From positions 1,712,501 to 1,776,500 of the forward strand of contig NZ_MQUC01000003.1 of assembly GCF_002994045.1 (NCBI RefSeq): a stretch of DNA of 64,000 bases. Direction: 5' to 3'. The position numbers and the translations under genes are program-made. This document shows, in pieces, positions 19,731 to 27,491 of the stretch (positions are counted from its first letter, which is position 1; each line of letters begins with the position of its first letter). This DNA is from Nonlabens agnitus. Its GTDB lineage: Bacteria > Bacteroidota > Bacteroidia > Flavobacteriales > Flavobacteriaceae. The notes below the pieces were generated by a model. The model was not told the origin of the DNA. It made no database searches and saw nothing but the letters and a program-made list of their open reading frames with translations.

Positions 19731-21240
19731 TTACGAATTCTTCCCACTCGTCTTGTTTGTCCTCGCTCAAGACTTTTGCCATTTTTACCTGTCCGCCCAT
19801 TTTCTTTTGTTGGGCATTCCAGGCATTGAAAAACCCTTCAGGTACTTTAGTCACCTTCACGCCTTTCAACGCCTTACTTCTAGCGACTGAGTAGTTCTTA
19901 TTGGCTTCCTGTAGTTTTTCATCAAGCGATGCCGCTAGATCTTCTTCAGGAGTATCTGTAGTTGTTTCGAGGAACCACTTGTGATAAAACTCACCATCGA
20001 TTTTGCGGGCATAGACGGTAAACTCTTTAAATGTCGTATTGAGCTCTTCTTGTAATTCATTCAGAGCCGTTTCCATTTTCAATACCGATAGCTGGCTGCC
20101 CACTACATTGAGGAAAAATTTGGTACGGCCAGTAATTTTGATCTCTGCGTGATTAACGTCTGTAAAAGCGATGGTGTCACCTATAAGATAACGCCATGCA
20201 CCACTTACCGTAGAGATGATCAAAACATAATCCACATCTTTTTCTACTTGAGAAATATCAAGTGTCGTTACATCTTGCCTCAAGCTTCCATCTTCCAGAA
20301 TATATTCAGGCTTGAAGGGAACAAATTCAAAATAGATACCGCCATCTGTAATGAGCTGCATAGCATCGGTTTCTGGGCGTTGCTGGCAGGCGATAAATCC
20401 TTCACTAGCTAGATAGGTATCCACGATAGTAACCGGTTTTGTAAAGAGTTTTTCAAAGCTCTTGCGATACGGTTCAAAGGCCACACCACCAGTAGTATAA
20501 ACACTCAATGACGGCCAAACCTCGTGAATGGAATCAACCTTATGATAATCCATTACTTTTTTGAGCATTAATTCCAACCATGATGGAATACCACTTATCA
20601 TGGCAATATCCCATTCGCCGGATAATTCTGCAATTTTTTGAACGCGTTCATCCCAATCTTCTATTCTGGCAATCTCTTGGCCTGGACGGTATTTACTTTC
20701 TAGAAATTCTGGAATGTTACTCGCTGCAATACCGCTTATCTCACCTACCTTGAAACCATCCACATCATCAAGATCTGTAGAGCTTCCTAATGCCAGTGCT
20801 TCTTTTTCAAAAACCTCTGCATCCAGTTCAAAGTTAGTAAGAGCGCTTACCTGTCTTGTCCCAGCAGAGCTTATCGCGTCCAGCATATCATCAGTCACTG
20901 GAATCATTTTGCTTTTCTTGCCAGTGGTACCACTACTGCGTGCCATATAGCCAGGCATGCCTGGCCAGGTTACATTTTCCTCACCATTTTTGATTCTGCT
21001 CCACCATTTTTCATCCATGCTGTTATAATCGTGAAACGGGACCGCATTGTCAAAAGCCTCGTGAAGATCATCTTCCTTTAGGATAGAGTTAAAATCATAT
21101 TCTTTTCCAAAAGCCGTATCAGCAGCCTTCTCCAGCAATTTCTTAAGCACCTTTTCTTGAGCTGTTTTATGATCATCTACATGAGTGAAAAATTCATGGA
21201 TGTTAAGTGCAGCTTTAATAATAGGTCCCAGGATAGCCAT
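19714..21240 (-). CDS. GH3 family protein (acyl-adenylate forming)
   Basis: 508 residues from the Met at 21240 (MAILGPIIKAALNIHEFF); a frame 20 codons longer is less likely, because homologues start near this Met. ARSSGTTGKKSKMIPVT is the ATP/phosphate-binding motif of the GH3 branch of the ANL superfamily. YLASEGFIA and TGRTKFFLNVVGSQLS are the later motifs. Plant members conjugate amino acids to auxin or jasmonate; bacterial members are common in flavobacteria and their acid substrate is unknown. No lipid or hormone genes adjoin it, only a methyltransferase on the same strand. Confidence 0.88.
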   Translation of the reverse strand: MAILGPIIKAALNIHEFFTHVDDHKTAQEKVLKKLLEKAADTAFGKEYDFNSILKEDDLHEAFDNAVPFHDYNSMDEKWWSRIKNGEENVTWPGMPGYMARSSGTTGKKSKMIPVTDDMLDAISSAGTRQVSALTNFELDAEVFEKEALALGSSTDLDDVDGFKVGEISGIAASNIPEFLESKYRPGQEIARIEDWDERVQKIAELSGEWDIAMISGIPSWLELMLKKVMDYHKVDSIHEVWPSLSVYTTGGVAFEPYRKSFEKLFTKPVTIVDTYLASEGFIACQQRPETDAMQLITDGGIYFEFVPFKPEYILEDGSLRQDVTTLDISQVEKDVDYVLIISTVSGAWRYLIGDTIAFTDVNHAEIKITGRTKFFLNVVGSQLSVLKMETALNELQEELNTTFKEFTVYARKIDGEFYHKWFLETTTDTPEEDLAASLDEKLQEANKNYSVARSKALKGVKVTKVPEGFFNAWNAQQKKMGGQVKMAKVLSEDKQDEWEEFVKEKLG

Positions 21241-21325
21241 AAGGTAAGATTTTGATCCAAAAATAAGGTTATTGATTGTGCGATAATTCGCAATGCTCAA
21301 AAGTTAATATAGCTTTAACCAAAGA

Positions 21326-22120
21326 CTAATGGAGCACGGCCTTGACCTCAAAGATCGTAGGATACAAGGCTTCTTTATGGTAAAACAACCCGTTTTTACT
21401 TATCATATTTGGGAATACATTGTACGGGCTACCGTCATGCTCTGCCAGCATGGTGATCTGCAAACCAGCATCAATCAAGGACTGGACGACCTCGCTCAGG
21501 CTATGGTTCCAGCAATATTCACGACTTTGGAATGACCCATCTGGACTGGCGTAGCTGCCATTGTAATCTTCATAGATCGCTCCAGCATTGGCATAAGGAT
21601 AAGTCATTTGCGGTGGTGATGTTTGATAATCAAACATCCAGGCAATGGGATGAAATTCTACCATATAAAATGTGCCGCCAGGTTGAAGGCGTTGAGCAAT
21701 CATGGTTGCCCAAGGTTTGAGATCTGGTAGCCATCCTATCGTACCATAGCTGGTAAAAATGATGTCAAACTTCTGCTGAATGTATTGAGAAGTGTCCAGA
21801 ACATTACAGCACACAAAATCCGCTGGGATGGAAAGTTCTTGACTTAGCTGTCTAGCGAGTTCAATAGCCGTATCGCTAATGTCTACGCCAGTTACCACTG
21901 CGCCTTTGTGCGCCCAACTTAGGGAATCCTGCCCAAAATGGCACTGGAGATGCAGCATACTCTTGCTTGTGACATCGCCTAAAGCTTCTTGTTCGTAATG
22001 GTTTAGAGAGTTTTTCGCTTTCGCGAAAGCGAGCTTATCATAGAAATGACTGTCATAGTGAAACTGCGTGCGAGCATTCCAAGTCTCTTTATTTGTAGCA
22101 AACGCCTTATGCAGATCCAT
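21326..22120 (-). CDS. Class I SAM-dependent methyltransferase
   Basis: 264 residues from the Met at 22120 (MDLHKAFATNKETWNART). A longer frame to 22201 would run into the promoter of the divergent flavin reductase. SAM motifs: LHLQCHFGQDSLSWAHKGAVVTGVDIS, then FDIIFTSYGTIGWL. The protein resembles small-molecule methyltransferases; the substrate is not evident. A palindrome at 22016 is in frame as AFAKA near the N-terminus (DKLAFAKAKNS), upstream of the SAM fold. Confidence 0.85.
   Translation of the reverse strand: MDLHKAFATNKETWNARTQFHYDSHFYDKLAFAKAKNSLNHYEQEALGDVTSKSMLHLQCHFGQDSLSWAHKGAVVTGVDISDTAIELARQLSQELSIPADFVCCNVLDTSQYIQQKFDIIFTSYGTIGWLPDLKPWATMIAQRLQPGGTFYMVEFHPIAWMFDYQTSPPQMTYPYANAGAIYEDYNGSYASPDGSFQSREYCWNHSLSEVVQSLIDAGLQITMLAEHDGSPYNVFPNMISKNGLFYHKEALYPTIFEVKAVLH
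22016..22031. repeat. 16-bp palindrome copy, in methyltransferase
   Basis: Perfect copy, read AFAKA, N-terminal to the SAM-binding fold. Confidence 0.95.
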
Positions 22121-22177
22121 GTGGCAATTTAGCAAAGTTTTAGAATTGCTAAACCTAAGGTCGCTAGCCATTTGTTC

Positions 22178-22185
22178 TACCTTTG
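22178..22185 (+). promoter_or_regulatory. -7 promoter box of flavin reductase
   Basis: TACCTTTG, 18 nt before the ATG at 22204. Confidence 0.5.
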
Positions 22186-22203
22186 AGTGTAAACCTTCCA
22201 CAC

Positions 22204-22848
22204 ATGACTCATTTTAACAGTGCAGACCTCTCATCCATGGAACGCATCTATCGCGGTAATTTGATCAATAGCGTGACAGGTTTCAAGAGTGCGAATTTAT
22301 TGGGTACCCAATCCAAAAACGGCATTGATAACGTCGCCATATTTAGTAGTGTGACGCATTTAGGCAGCAATCCGCCGCTTTTTAGTTTTGTGCAGCGACC
22401 GCTGGGTTATGGTGTAGGTCACACCTATGAGAACCTGAAGGAAACCGGCTATTTAACGCTCAACCACATCAATAGTGAACTCGTGGATCGTGCGCACCAA
22501 AGTAGCGCAAAGTACGATCCCAATGTGTCAGAATTTGAGCATCTACAAATAGAAAAACAGGTGCGAGAAGGTTTTACTGCTCCTTTTGTAAAAAACGCTG
22601 CCATACAAGTTGCCGCGCAGTATGAAAGCGAGTATTACCTTAAGGAAAATGATTGCATCCTGGTCATATGCCGCATCACCGATATTTTTATCAAAGAAGG
22701 CATACAGACTGAAGATGGATGGCTGCATCTGGAAAAAGCCGGAACGGTTACGATCAACGGTCTGGACGGTTATGCCACAACTCAAATGGAAAAACGGTTG
22801 AGCTATGCCAAGGTAGATGAAGAGCTCAAGGAGTTGGATATCAACTAA
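22204..22848 (+). CDS. Flavin reductase-like split-barrel protein
   Basis: 214 residues, starting [19 protein letters not shown] (the ATG 21 bp upstream is rejected because it lies close to the promoter box). The FMN-binding split barrel is visible in [24 protein letters not shown] and [18 protein letters not shown]. Such proteins bind FMN or reduce flavin for a partner. Downstream lie a DUF2256 gene and two flavin photolyase-family genes. A role in supplying reduced flavin to these is an inference from position only. Confidence 0.82.
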   Translation: MTHFNSADLSSMERIYRGNLINSVTGFKSANLLGTQSKNGIDNVAIFSSVTHLGSNPPLFSFVQRPLGYGVGHTYENLKETGYLTLNHINSELVDRAHQSSAKYDPNVSEFEHLQIEKQVREGFTAPFVKNAAIQVAAQYESEYYLKENDCILVICRITDIFIKEGIQTEDGWLHLEKAGTVTINGLDGYATTQMEKRLSYAKVDEELKELDIN

Positions 22849-22871
22849 AACTGCGACTATCCATAAAAGAC

Positions 22872-23015
22872 ATGAAGCAAAGCGCCAGAAACCCCAATAA
22901 TCTACCTACCAAAGTTTGCCCAGTTTGTGAACGCGAGTTTACATGGCGCAAGAAATGGGAAAAAAATTGGGAACATGTGAAGTATTGCAGTAAGAAGTGT
23001 AGTAAGTCTAGTTAA
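22872..23015 (+). CDS. DUF2256 zinc-ribbon-like protein, 47 aa
   Basis: [20 protein letters not shown]..., with CPVC followed by CSKKC, four Cys that probably bind zinc. It matches the DUF2256 pattern ([16 protein letters not shown]). In many bacteria this tiny gene is next to cryptochrome or photolyase genes, as here (126 bp before the DASH cryptochrome). Function unknown. Confidence 0.88.
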   Translation: MKQSARNPNNLPTKVCPVCEREFTWRKKWEKNWEHVKYCSKKCSKSS

Positions 23016-23035
23016 GAGTTAAGAAAGATGTTGAC

Positions 23036-23068
23036 AAACCTGTTTCGAGCGATAGTCGAGAAAAGGTT
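23036..23068. repeat. Inverted-repeat element (TTCTCG-core-GCTCGAA family)
   Basis: On the minus strand it reads TTCTCGACTATCGCTCGAAA, flanked by AAACC/GGTTT arms. Two other copies of the arms, with different cores, lie inside genes at 57705 and 59225. Confidence 0.65.
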
Positions 23069-23141
23069 TTGATTTAAAGTTATTCGCGTATAGCGGCTAA
23101 TAATTTTAAATATTCGATGGGACTTGTAATTATAAAGAGAT

Positions 23142-24452
23142 ATGAATTTAGTTTGGTTTAGAAACGATTTAAGGATACAGGACAATCATAGCTTGAAAGC
23201 AGCTTGTGACGCAGATGGCGATGTCATAGGCGTTTATTTTTTTGACCCACGATTTTATCAAGAAAGTGATTTTGGGATGGATCTAGAAATCGATTTGCCT
23301 TTTGGTAAAACAGGAAAATTCAGAGCTCAATTCATTAGAGAAGCTGTAGAAGATCTAAAAAACCAACTTGCCAAACATCACATACCACTTATGGTGTACC
23401 ACGATGCACCTGACCAAGTGATCCCGCAATTGGTGAAGGAATACAACGTCACCGATATTTTTCTGCAGAAAGAGTGGACCCGTGATGAAACCGACCAAGA
23501 ACAATTATTAGGGATCGAACTGGATCAATTGGAGAAAAAACCCAAAGGCCATCGAGTCTACGATCAATTTCTATATCATCCAGATGATGTGCCGTATTCC
23601 AAAAAGCAGATACCACAAGTATTTACTCAGTTTAGAAAGAAACTCGAGAAAGAATGTGAGGTAAGAGATGTAGTAAACATTGACGATTACAAGCAAGAAC
23701 AATTAAAGGTGCTAGAAACCACTATTCCAAGCCTTGAAAATCTGGGATTAGAAGAATTTGAAAAAGATTCTCGCAGTGCTTTTCCATGGTCTGGCGGCGA
23801 GACTAGCGCCTGGGAGCGACTTCAACATTACTTCTGGGAAACGAAAAAGCTACAAGAATACAAGAAAACTCGCAACGGCCTTGTGGGCACTGACTACAGC
23901 AGTAAGTTTAGTGCCTGGCTGGCCCTAGGTAACATGAGCGCACGACAGATCTACTGGGAAGTCAAGAAGTTTGAAAAGGAAATCAAGAAAAATCAAGATA
24001 CTTATTGGCTCATCTTTGAATTGATCTGGAGAGATTTTTTCAAATACGTTTCCCTTAAACATGAAGAAAAGATCTTCACCTTAGGCGGTATTTTAGAAAA
24101 GGATTACGAATGGAAATCCAGTGAGCGAGCGCTTGAAAAGTGGATTCAAGGTGAGACCCATGAGGATTTTGTCAATGCGAACATGAAGGAAATCGCTGCG
24201 ACAGGATTTATGAGCAATCGTGGGCGTCAAAATGTGGCGAGTTACTGGTCCATGCATCAAGAACAAGACTGGCGCATAGGCGCTGCCTATTTTGAACACA
24301 TATTGATTGACTATGACGTCCATTCCAATTATGGAAACTGGATGTACAATAGCGGCGTGGGCAATGATCCCAGGAACCGCACCTTCAATATACAATCACA
24401 GGCAGATCGTTATGATGGTGACAAAGAGTATAGAAACTTGTGGCTGGACTAA
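23142..24452 (+). CDS. DASH-family cryptochrome
   Basis: 436 residues. The N-terminal photolyase domain begins MNLVWFRNDLRIQDNHSL. The C-terminal FAD domain contains GGETSAWERL, DYSSKFSAWLALGNMSARQIYWEV, WRDFFKYVSLKH and NYGNWMYNSGVGNDPR. Those features are typical of Cry-DASH, which binds FAD and an antenna and repairs cyclobutane dimers mainly in single-stranded DNA. It lies in a light-response neighbourhood with DUF2256 and an Fe-S photolyase. The function as a repair enzyme rather than a sensor is inferred. Confidence 0.93.
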   Translation: MNLVWFRNDLRIQDNHSLKAACDADGDVIGVYFFDPRFYQESDFGMDLEIDLPFGKTGKFRAQFIREAVEDLKNQLAKHHIPLMVYHDAPDQVIPQLVKEYNVTDIFLQKEWTRDETDQEQLLGIELDQLEKKPKGHRVYDQFLYHPDDVPYSKKQIPQVFTQFRKKLEKECEVRDVVNIDDYKQEQLKVLETTIPSLENLGLEEFEKDSRSAFPWSGGETSAWERLQHYFWETKKLQEYKKTRNGLVGTDYSSKFSAWLALGNMSARQIYWEVKKFEKEIKKNQDTYWLIFELIWRDFFKYVSLKHEEKIFTLGGILEKDYEWKSSERALEKWIQGETHEDFVNANMKEIAATGFMSNRGRQNVASYWSMHQEQDWRIGAAYFEHILIDYDVHSNYGNWMYNSGVGNDPRNRTFNIQSQADRYDGDKEYRNLWLD

Positions 24453-24650
24453 TTAAGCAGTCTTTTTACACGAAATACGCTTCTTGTTCCATTGACTGAT
24501 AACAAGAGCCGTCAAAAAACCTTGACCTGTAATGTAAATAATCATCAAGGTATTTGCTGAGGCTGACGTGAAAAAAGAAAAATAACAAAGAATAAGCAGC
24601 CAGGCTGCGGTCAATAGTAGAGTAAGTTTTGGAATTCCTTTCATGATCAT
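24453..24650 (-). CDS. Small two-helix membrane protein
   Basis: 65 residues, with two hydrophobic stretches (about 8-26 and 34-50) and a basic tail (WNKKRISCKKTA). Its stop lies directly against the cryptochrome stop (convergent). No family recognised. Translation could begin at the Met at residue 3. It may be genuine because both helices are well formed and the frame fits the gap, but coding evidence is modest. Confidence 0.45.
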   Translation of the reverse strand: MIMKGIPKLTLLLTAAWLLILCYFSFFTSASANTLMIIYITGQGFLTALVISQWNKKRISCKKTA

Positions 24651-24815
24651 CTATTTGAACTATAAGTAGTTTGACGAGATGATTTGTTACAAAAGGTGAA
24701 CTAGCTTTTGAATTCTCTACGATAACGAACAATTGGATTCTGTTCTTATTATTAGTCCTGAAAAGTTCAAGATCACATTGATATCGTGATTTTTAAAAAT
24801 TTTAAATAGTACAAC

Positions 24816-26357
24816 ATGGCAAAAACATTACGTCTAATCCTAGGTGATCAACTCAACCACAAACACAGTTGGTTTAATGGTGATCAAGACCATATCACCT
24901 ATCACATGGCCGAAATGCGCCAAGAAACCGACTACGTCAAACACCACATTCAAAAAGTAGTCGCTTTCTTTAGCGCCATGAGATCTTTCAATGAATGGAT
25001 GAATGACAGAGGTTTCAACACGGTCTATTATGAATTGGACCATAAGGACAACAGCCAGGACCTGGTCAAGAATCTCAAGAAACTGATCAAGGATCAGGAT
25101 ATTGAAAAATTTGAATACCTAGCTCCAGACGAGTGGAGACTGGACCAACAATTGAGGGATTTTTGTAAGTCGCTGGATATAGAATGGGAAGGATTTGATA
25201 CAGAACATTTCTTGACTAAACGCAAGGACGTTGAAACCTTCTTTGAAGGTAAAAAACGACTCACCATGGAATATTTCTATCGCGATATGCGCAAGAAATA
25301 CGACATCATGATAGAAGGCGACAAAGAACCTGAAGGCGGCAAATGGAACTATGACCAGAGCAACCGCAAAAAATGGGATGGAGATACAGAGATCCCGCAC
25401 GAGCGCGGTTTTCGTAAGGATGTTGCTGGGATTGTAAAATTATTGGAAAAAGAAGGCGTAAAGACTTTTGGTAGGATTGATGAGACCAACTTTAACTGGC
25501 CTACCACGCGGCAGGATGCGTTGGACGTCCTCAATTACTTCTGCGAGCATCTATTGGTGCGCTTTGGTGACTTTCAGGACGCGATGCACACAGATCAGGA
25601 ATATCTGTACCACTCGCGACTGAGTTTTGCCATGAATAGCAAGTTACTAAGTCCGCTAGAAGTGATTGAGGCTGCGGTTTCTCGCTTTCGCGAAAGCGAT
25701 ACCGACATACACATCTCGCAAGTGGAAGGTTTTGTACGACAAATACTGGGCTGGAGAGAATTCATGCGCGGCATTTATTGGAAGGAAATGCCCGATTACC
25801 AGACGCTTAACAAACTGGAAAACAAAAACCCACTACCCGATTTTTACTGGACTGGCGAGACCAAAATGAACTGCCTGAGCAATGCCATCAACAACTCACT
25901 GGATAATGCCTATGCGCACCACATCCAGCGGTTGATGATTACGGGAAATTATGCTTTGCTCACCATGACAGATCCCAGCTATGTGGATGAATGGTACCTG
26001 GGCATTTACATAGACGCCATTGAATGGGTAGAAATCACCAACACGCGTGGTATGTCTCAATGGGCAGATGGTGGTCTTGTAGCTACAAAACCTTATGTCT
26101 CCAGCGGTAGTTATATCAATAAAATGAGCAACTATTGCAAGGGTTGTGCTTACAAGGTGAGCAAGAAAAAAGCAGAGGATGATGCGTGTCCATTCAACTC
26201 GCTCTACTGGAATTTTTTGGAAGAAAAGAAAGAGCACTTTGCCAATAACCAGCGTATGAACATGATGATGTCGTTACTTAAAAAGATGGGCGACGATACG
26301 ATTAAAGCGCATCAAGAACGCGCTCAGGATGTTATAGAGAATCCCTCAAAGTATTAA
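24816..26357 (+). CDS. Fe-S cluster photolyase (FeS-BCP/CryPro group)
   Basis: 513 residues, starting MAKTLRLILGDQLNHKHSWF. The four Cys that would hold a [4Fe-4S] cluster are present: Cys 353 (KMNCLSNAI), Cys 441 and 444 (NYCKGCAYK), Cys 458 (DDACPFN). This spacing matches that known for Agrobacterium PhrB, a (6-4) photolyase. FAD-domain motifs such as GWREFMRGIYW and MTDPSYVDEWYLGIY are intact. A palindrome at 25683 is in frame as RFRES (290-294) just before the FAD helices. With Cry-DASH it would give repair of both dimer types; the (6-4) specificity is inferred. Confidence 0.9.
   Translation: MAKTLRLILGDQLNHKHSWFNGDQDHITYHMAEMRQETDYVKHHIQKVVAFFSAMRSFNEWMNDRGFNTVYYELDHKDNSQDLVKNLKKLIKDQDIEKFEYLAPDEWRLDQQLRDFCKSLDIEWEGFDTEHFLTKRKDVETFFEGKKRLTMEYFYRDMRKKYDIMIEGDKEPEGGKWNYDQSNRKKWDGDTEIPHERGFRKDVAGIVKLLEKEGVKTFGRIDETNFNWPTTRQDALDVLNYFCEHLLVRFGDFQDAMHTDQEYLYHSRLSFAMNSKLLSPLEVIEAAVSRFRESDTDIHISQVEGFVRQILGWREFMRGIYWKEMPDYQTLNKLENKNPLPDFYWTGETKMNCLSNAINNSLDNAYAHHIQRLMITGNYALLTMTDPSYVDEWYLGIYIDAIEWVEITNTRGMSQWADGGLVATKPYVSSGSYINKMSNYCKGCAYKVSKKKAEDDACPFNSLYWNFLEEKKEHFANNQRMNMMMSLLKKMGDDTIKAHQERAQDVIENPSKY
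25683..25698. repeat. 16-bp palindrome copy, in Fe-S photolyase
   Basis: Perfect copy, read RFRES (AAVSRFRESDTDIH). Confidence 0.95.
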
Positions 26358-26475
26358 AAAATTAACGTCTGCAACGGTTTTATTGAAAACCTTACAAAGA
26401 ATCTTATTAAATTTTAATTAATTGCCATTTCGTTAACAAGGACCGCCTTTTTATGTAAGTAAATTCGTCTCGTAA

Positions 26476-26661
<186 letters not shown>

Positions 26662-26693
26662 TCGTTATTGTATAATCTTAAAAACTTAAAACC

Positions 26694-26828
26694 ATGATCA
26701 AGAAATTTCTAGTACTAAGTATGATAGCTTTATTTGCTGTAAGCATCACAAGCTGTAGAGAAGAGGAAGAAACTGTAGGCGACAAAATAGAAGATGTTGC
26801 TGACGACGTAGAAGATGCAGTAGATTAG
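26694..26828 (+). CDS. Small acidic lipoprotein, 44 aa
   Basis: MIKKFLVLSMIALFAVSITS then Cys 21, a clear lipobox (ITSC). The mature part is only about 24 residues and nearly all acidic (REEEETVGDKIEDVADDVED). Flavobacteria often carry such peptides beside CsbD/lmo0937-type stress genes. No function known. Confidence 0.7.
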   Translation: MIKKFLVLSMIALFAVSITSCREEEETVGDKIEDVADDVEDAVD

Positions 26829-26852
26829 TGACACCTCATTTTTTCAAATAAT

Positions 26853-26890
26853 AAACCGTCCTGATGCTTGCGTATCAGGACGGTTTTTTT
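26853..26890 (+). terminator. Terminator after small lipoprotein
   Basis: AAACCGTCCTGAT and ATCAGGACGGTTT arms followed by a T run. It also faces the convergent 183-aa lipoprotein gene. Confidence 0.9.
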
Positions 26891-26916
26891 AAACCATATT
26901 CAATATAACAGTTTAC

Positions 26917-27468
26917 TTACTGGACATTGAAATTAAAAGTTGCAATGGCATCAGGCTCACCACCAGCACTTGTTAAGCCCGTGTTAGGTTTTACCGGCTC
27001 GTGAATAAGTGTTATGGTAAGACTACCTGATCCTGCAGATCCAGTACTAACATTAGTGCGCAGCCCAAGAGGATTACCATCTGCATCATTATCTATTTTG
27101 TTGATGGTCACACCAGCAGTATTGACACCGTAAAATACCTCGTGCTCATCGCCTTCTTCTTCAACTTCTTCCGTGATATTTTCTACAGGTGATTCTAATT
27201 CATTCAAGAATCTGACATTACCGGTGTAGGTCTGTCCAGCTAATACGGTACCTGTGATGGTAACCGTAGGCATGTTGGGCCCATCTGCATCATTATCCAC
27301 TTGACGGAATGTTACCACATTAGTAGCATCTGCTGTATTAGTAAGTTGATACTCTACAGTGGTGATTAACTCATCTTCATTGATTTGAACTGGTGAATCG
27401 TCATCCTCACAAGAAATTAGAACGGCTGCAAATAATAAAGCTGGTAAGAATTTAAATGTTGTTTTCAT
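26917..27468 (-). CDS. Lipoprotein, partner of TonB receptor
   Basis: 183 residues with a lipobox (LISCEDDD, Cys 20) and a beta-rich body (TVTITGTVLAGQTYTG, GSGSLTITLIHEP). It contains two VDNDADG/IDNDADG stretches that could bind cations. In Bacteroidota similar lipoproteins accompany a TonB receptor, as here (24 bp behind it). Inference: a surface-exposed ligand-binding or lid subunit. It ends the three-gene operon. Confidence 0.65.
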   Translation of the reverse strand: MKTTFKFLPALLFAAVLISCEDDDSPVQINEDELITTVEYQLTNTADATNVVTFRQVDNDADGPNMPTVTITGTVLAGQTYTGNVRFLNELESPVENITEEVEEEGDEHEVFYGVNTAGVTINKIDNDADGNPLGLRTNVSTGSAGSGSLTITLIHEPVKPNTGLTSAGGEPDAIATFNFNVQ

Positions 27469-27491
27469 GATTGTTGTTTTAATGCTTGTTT

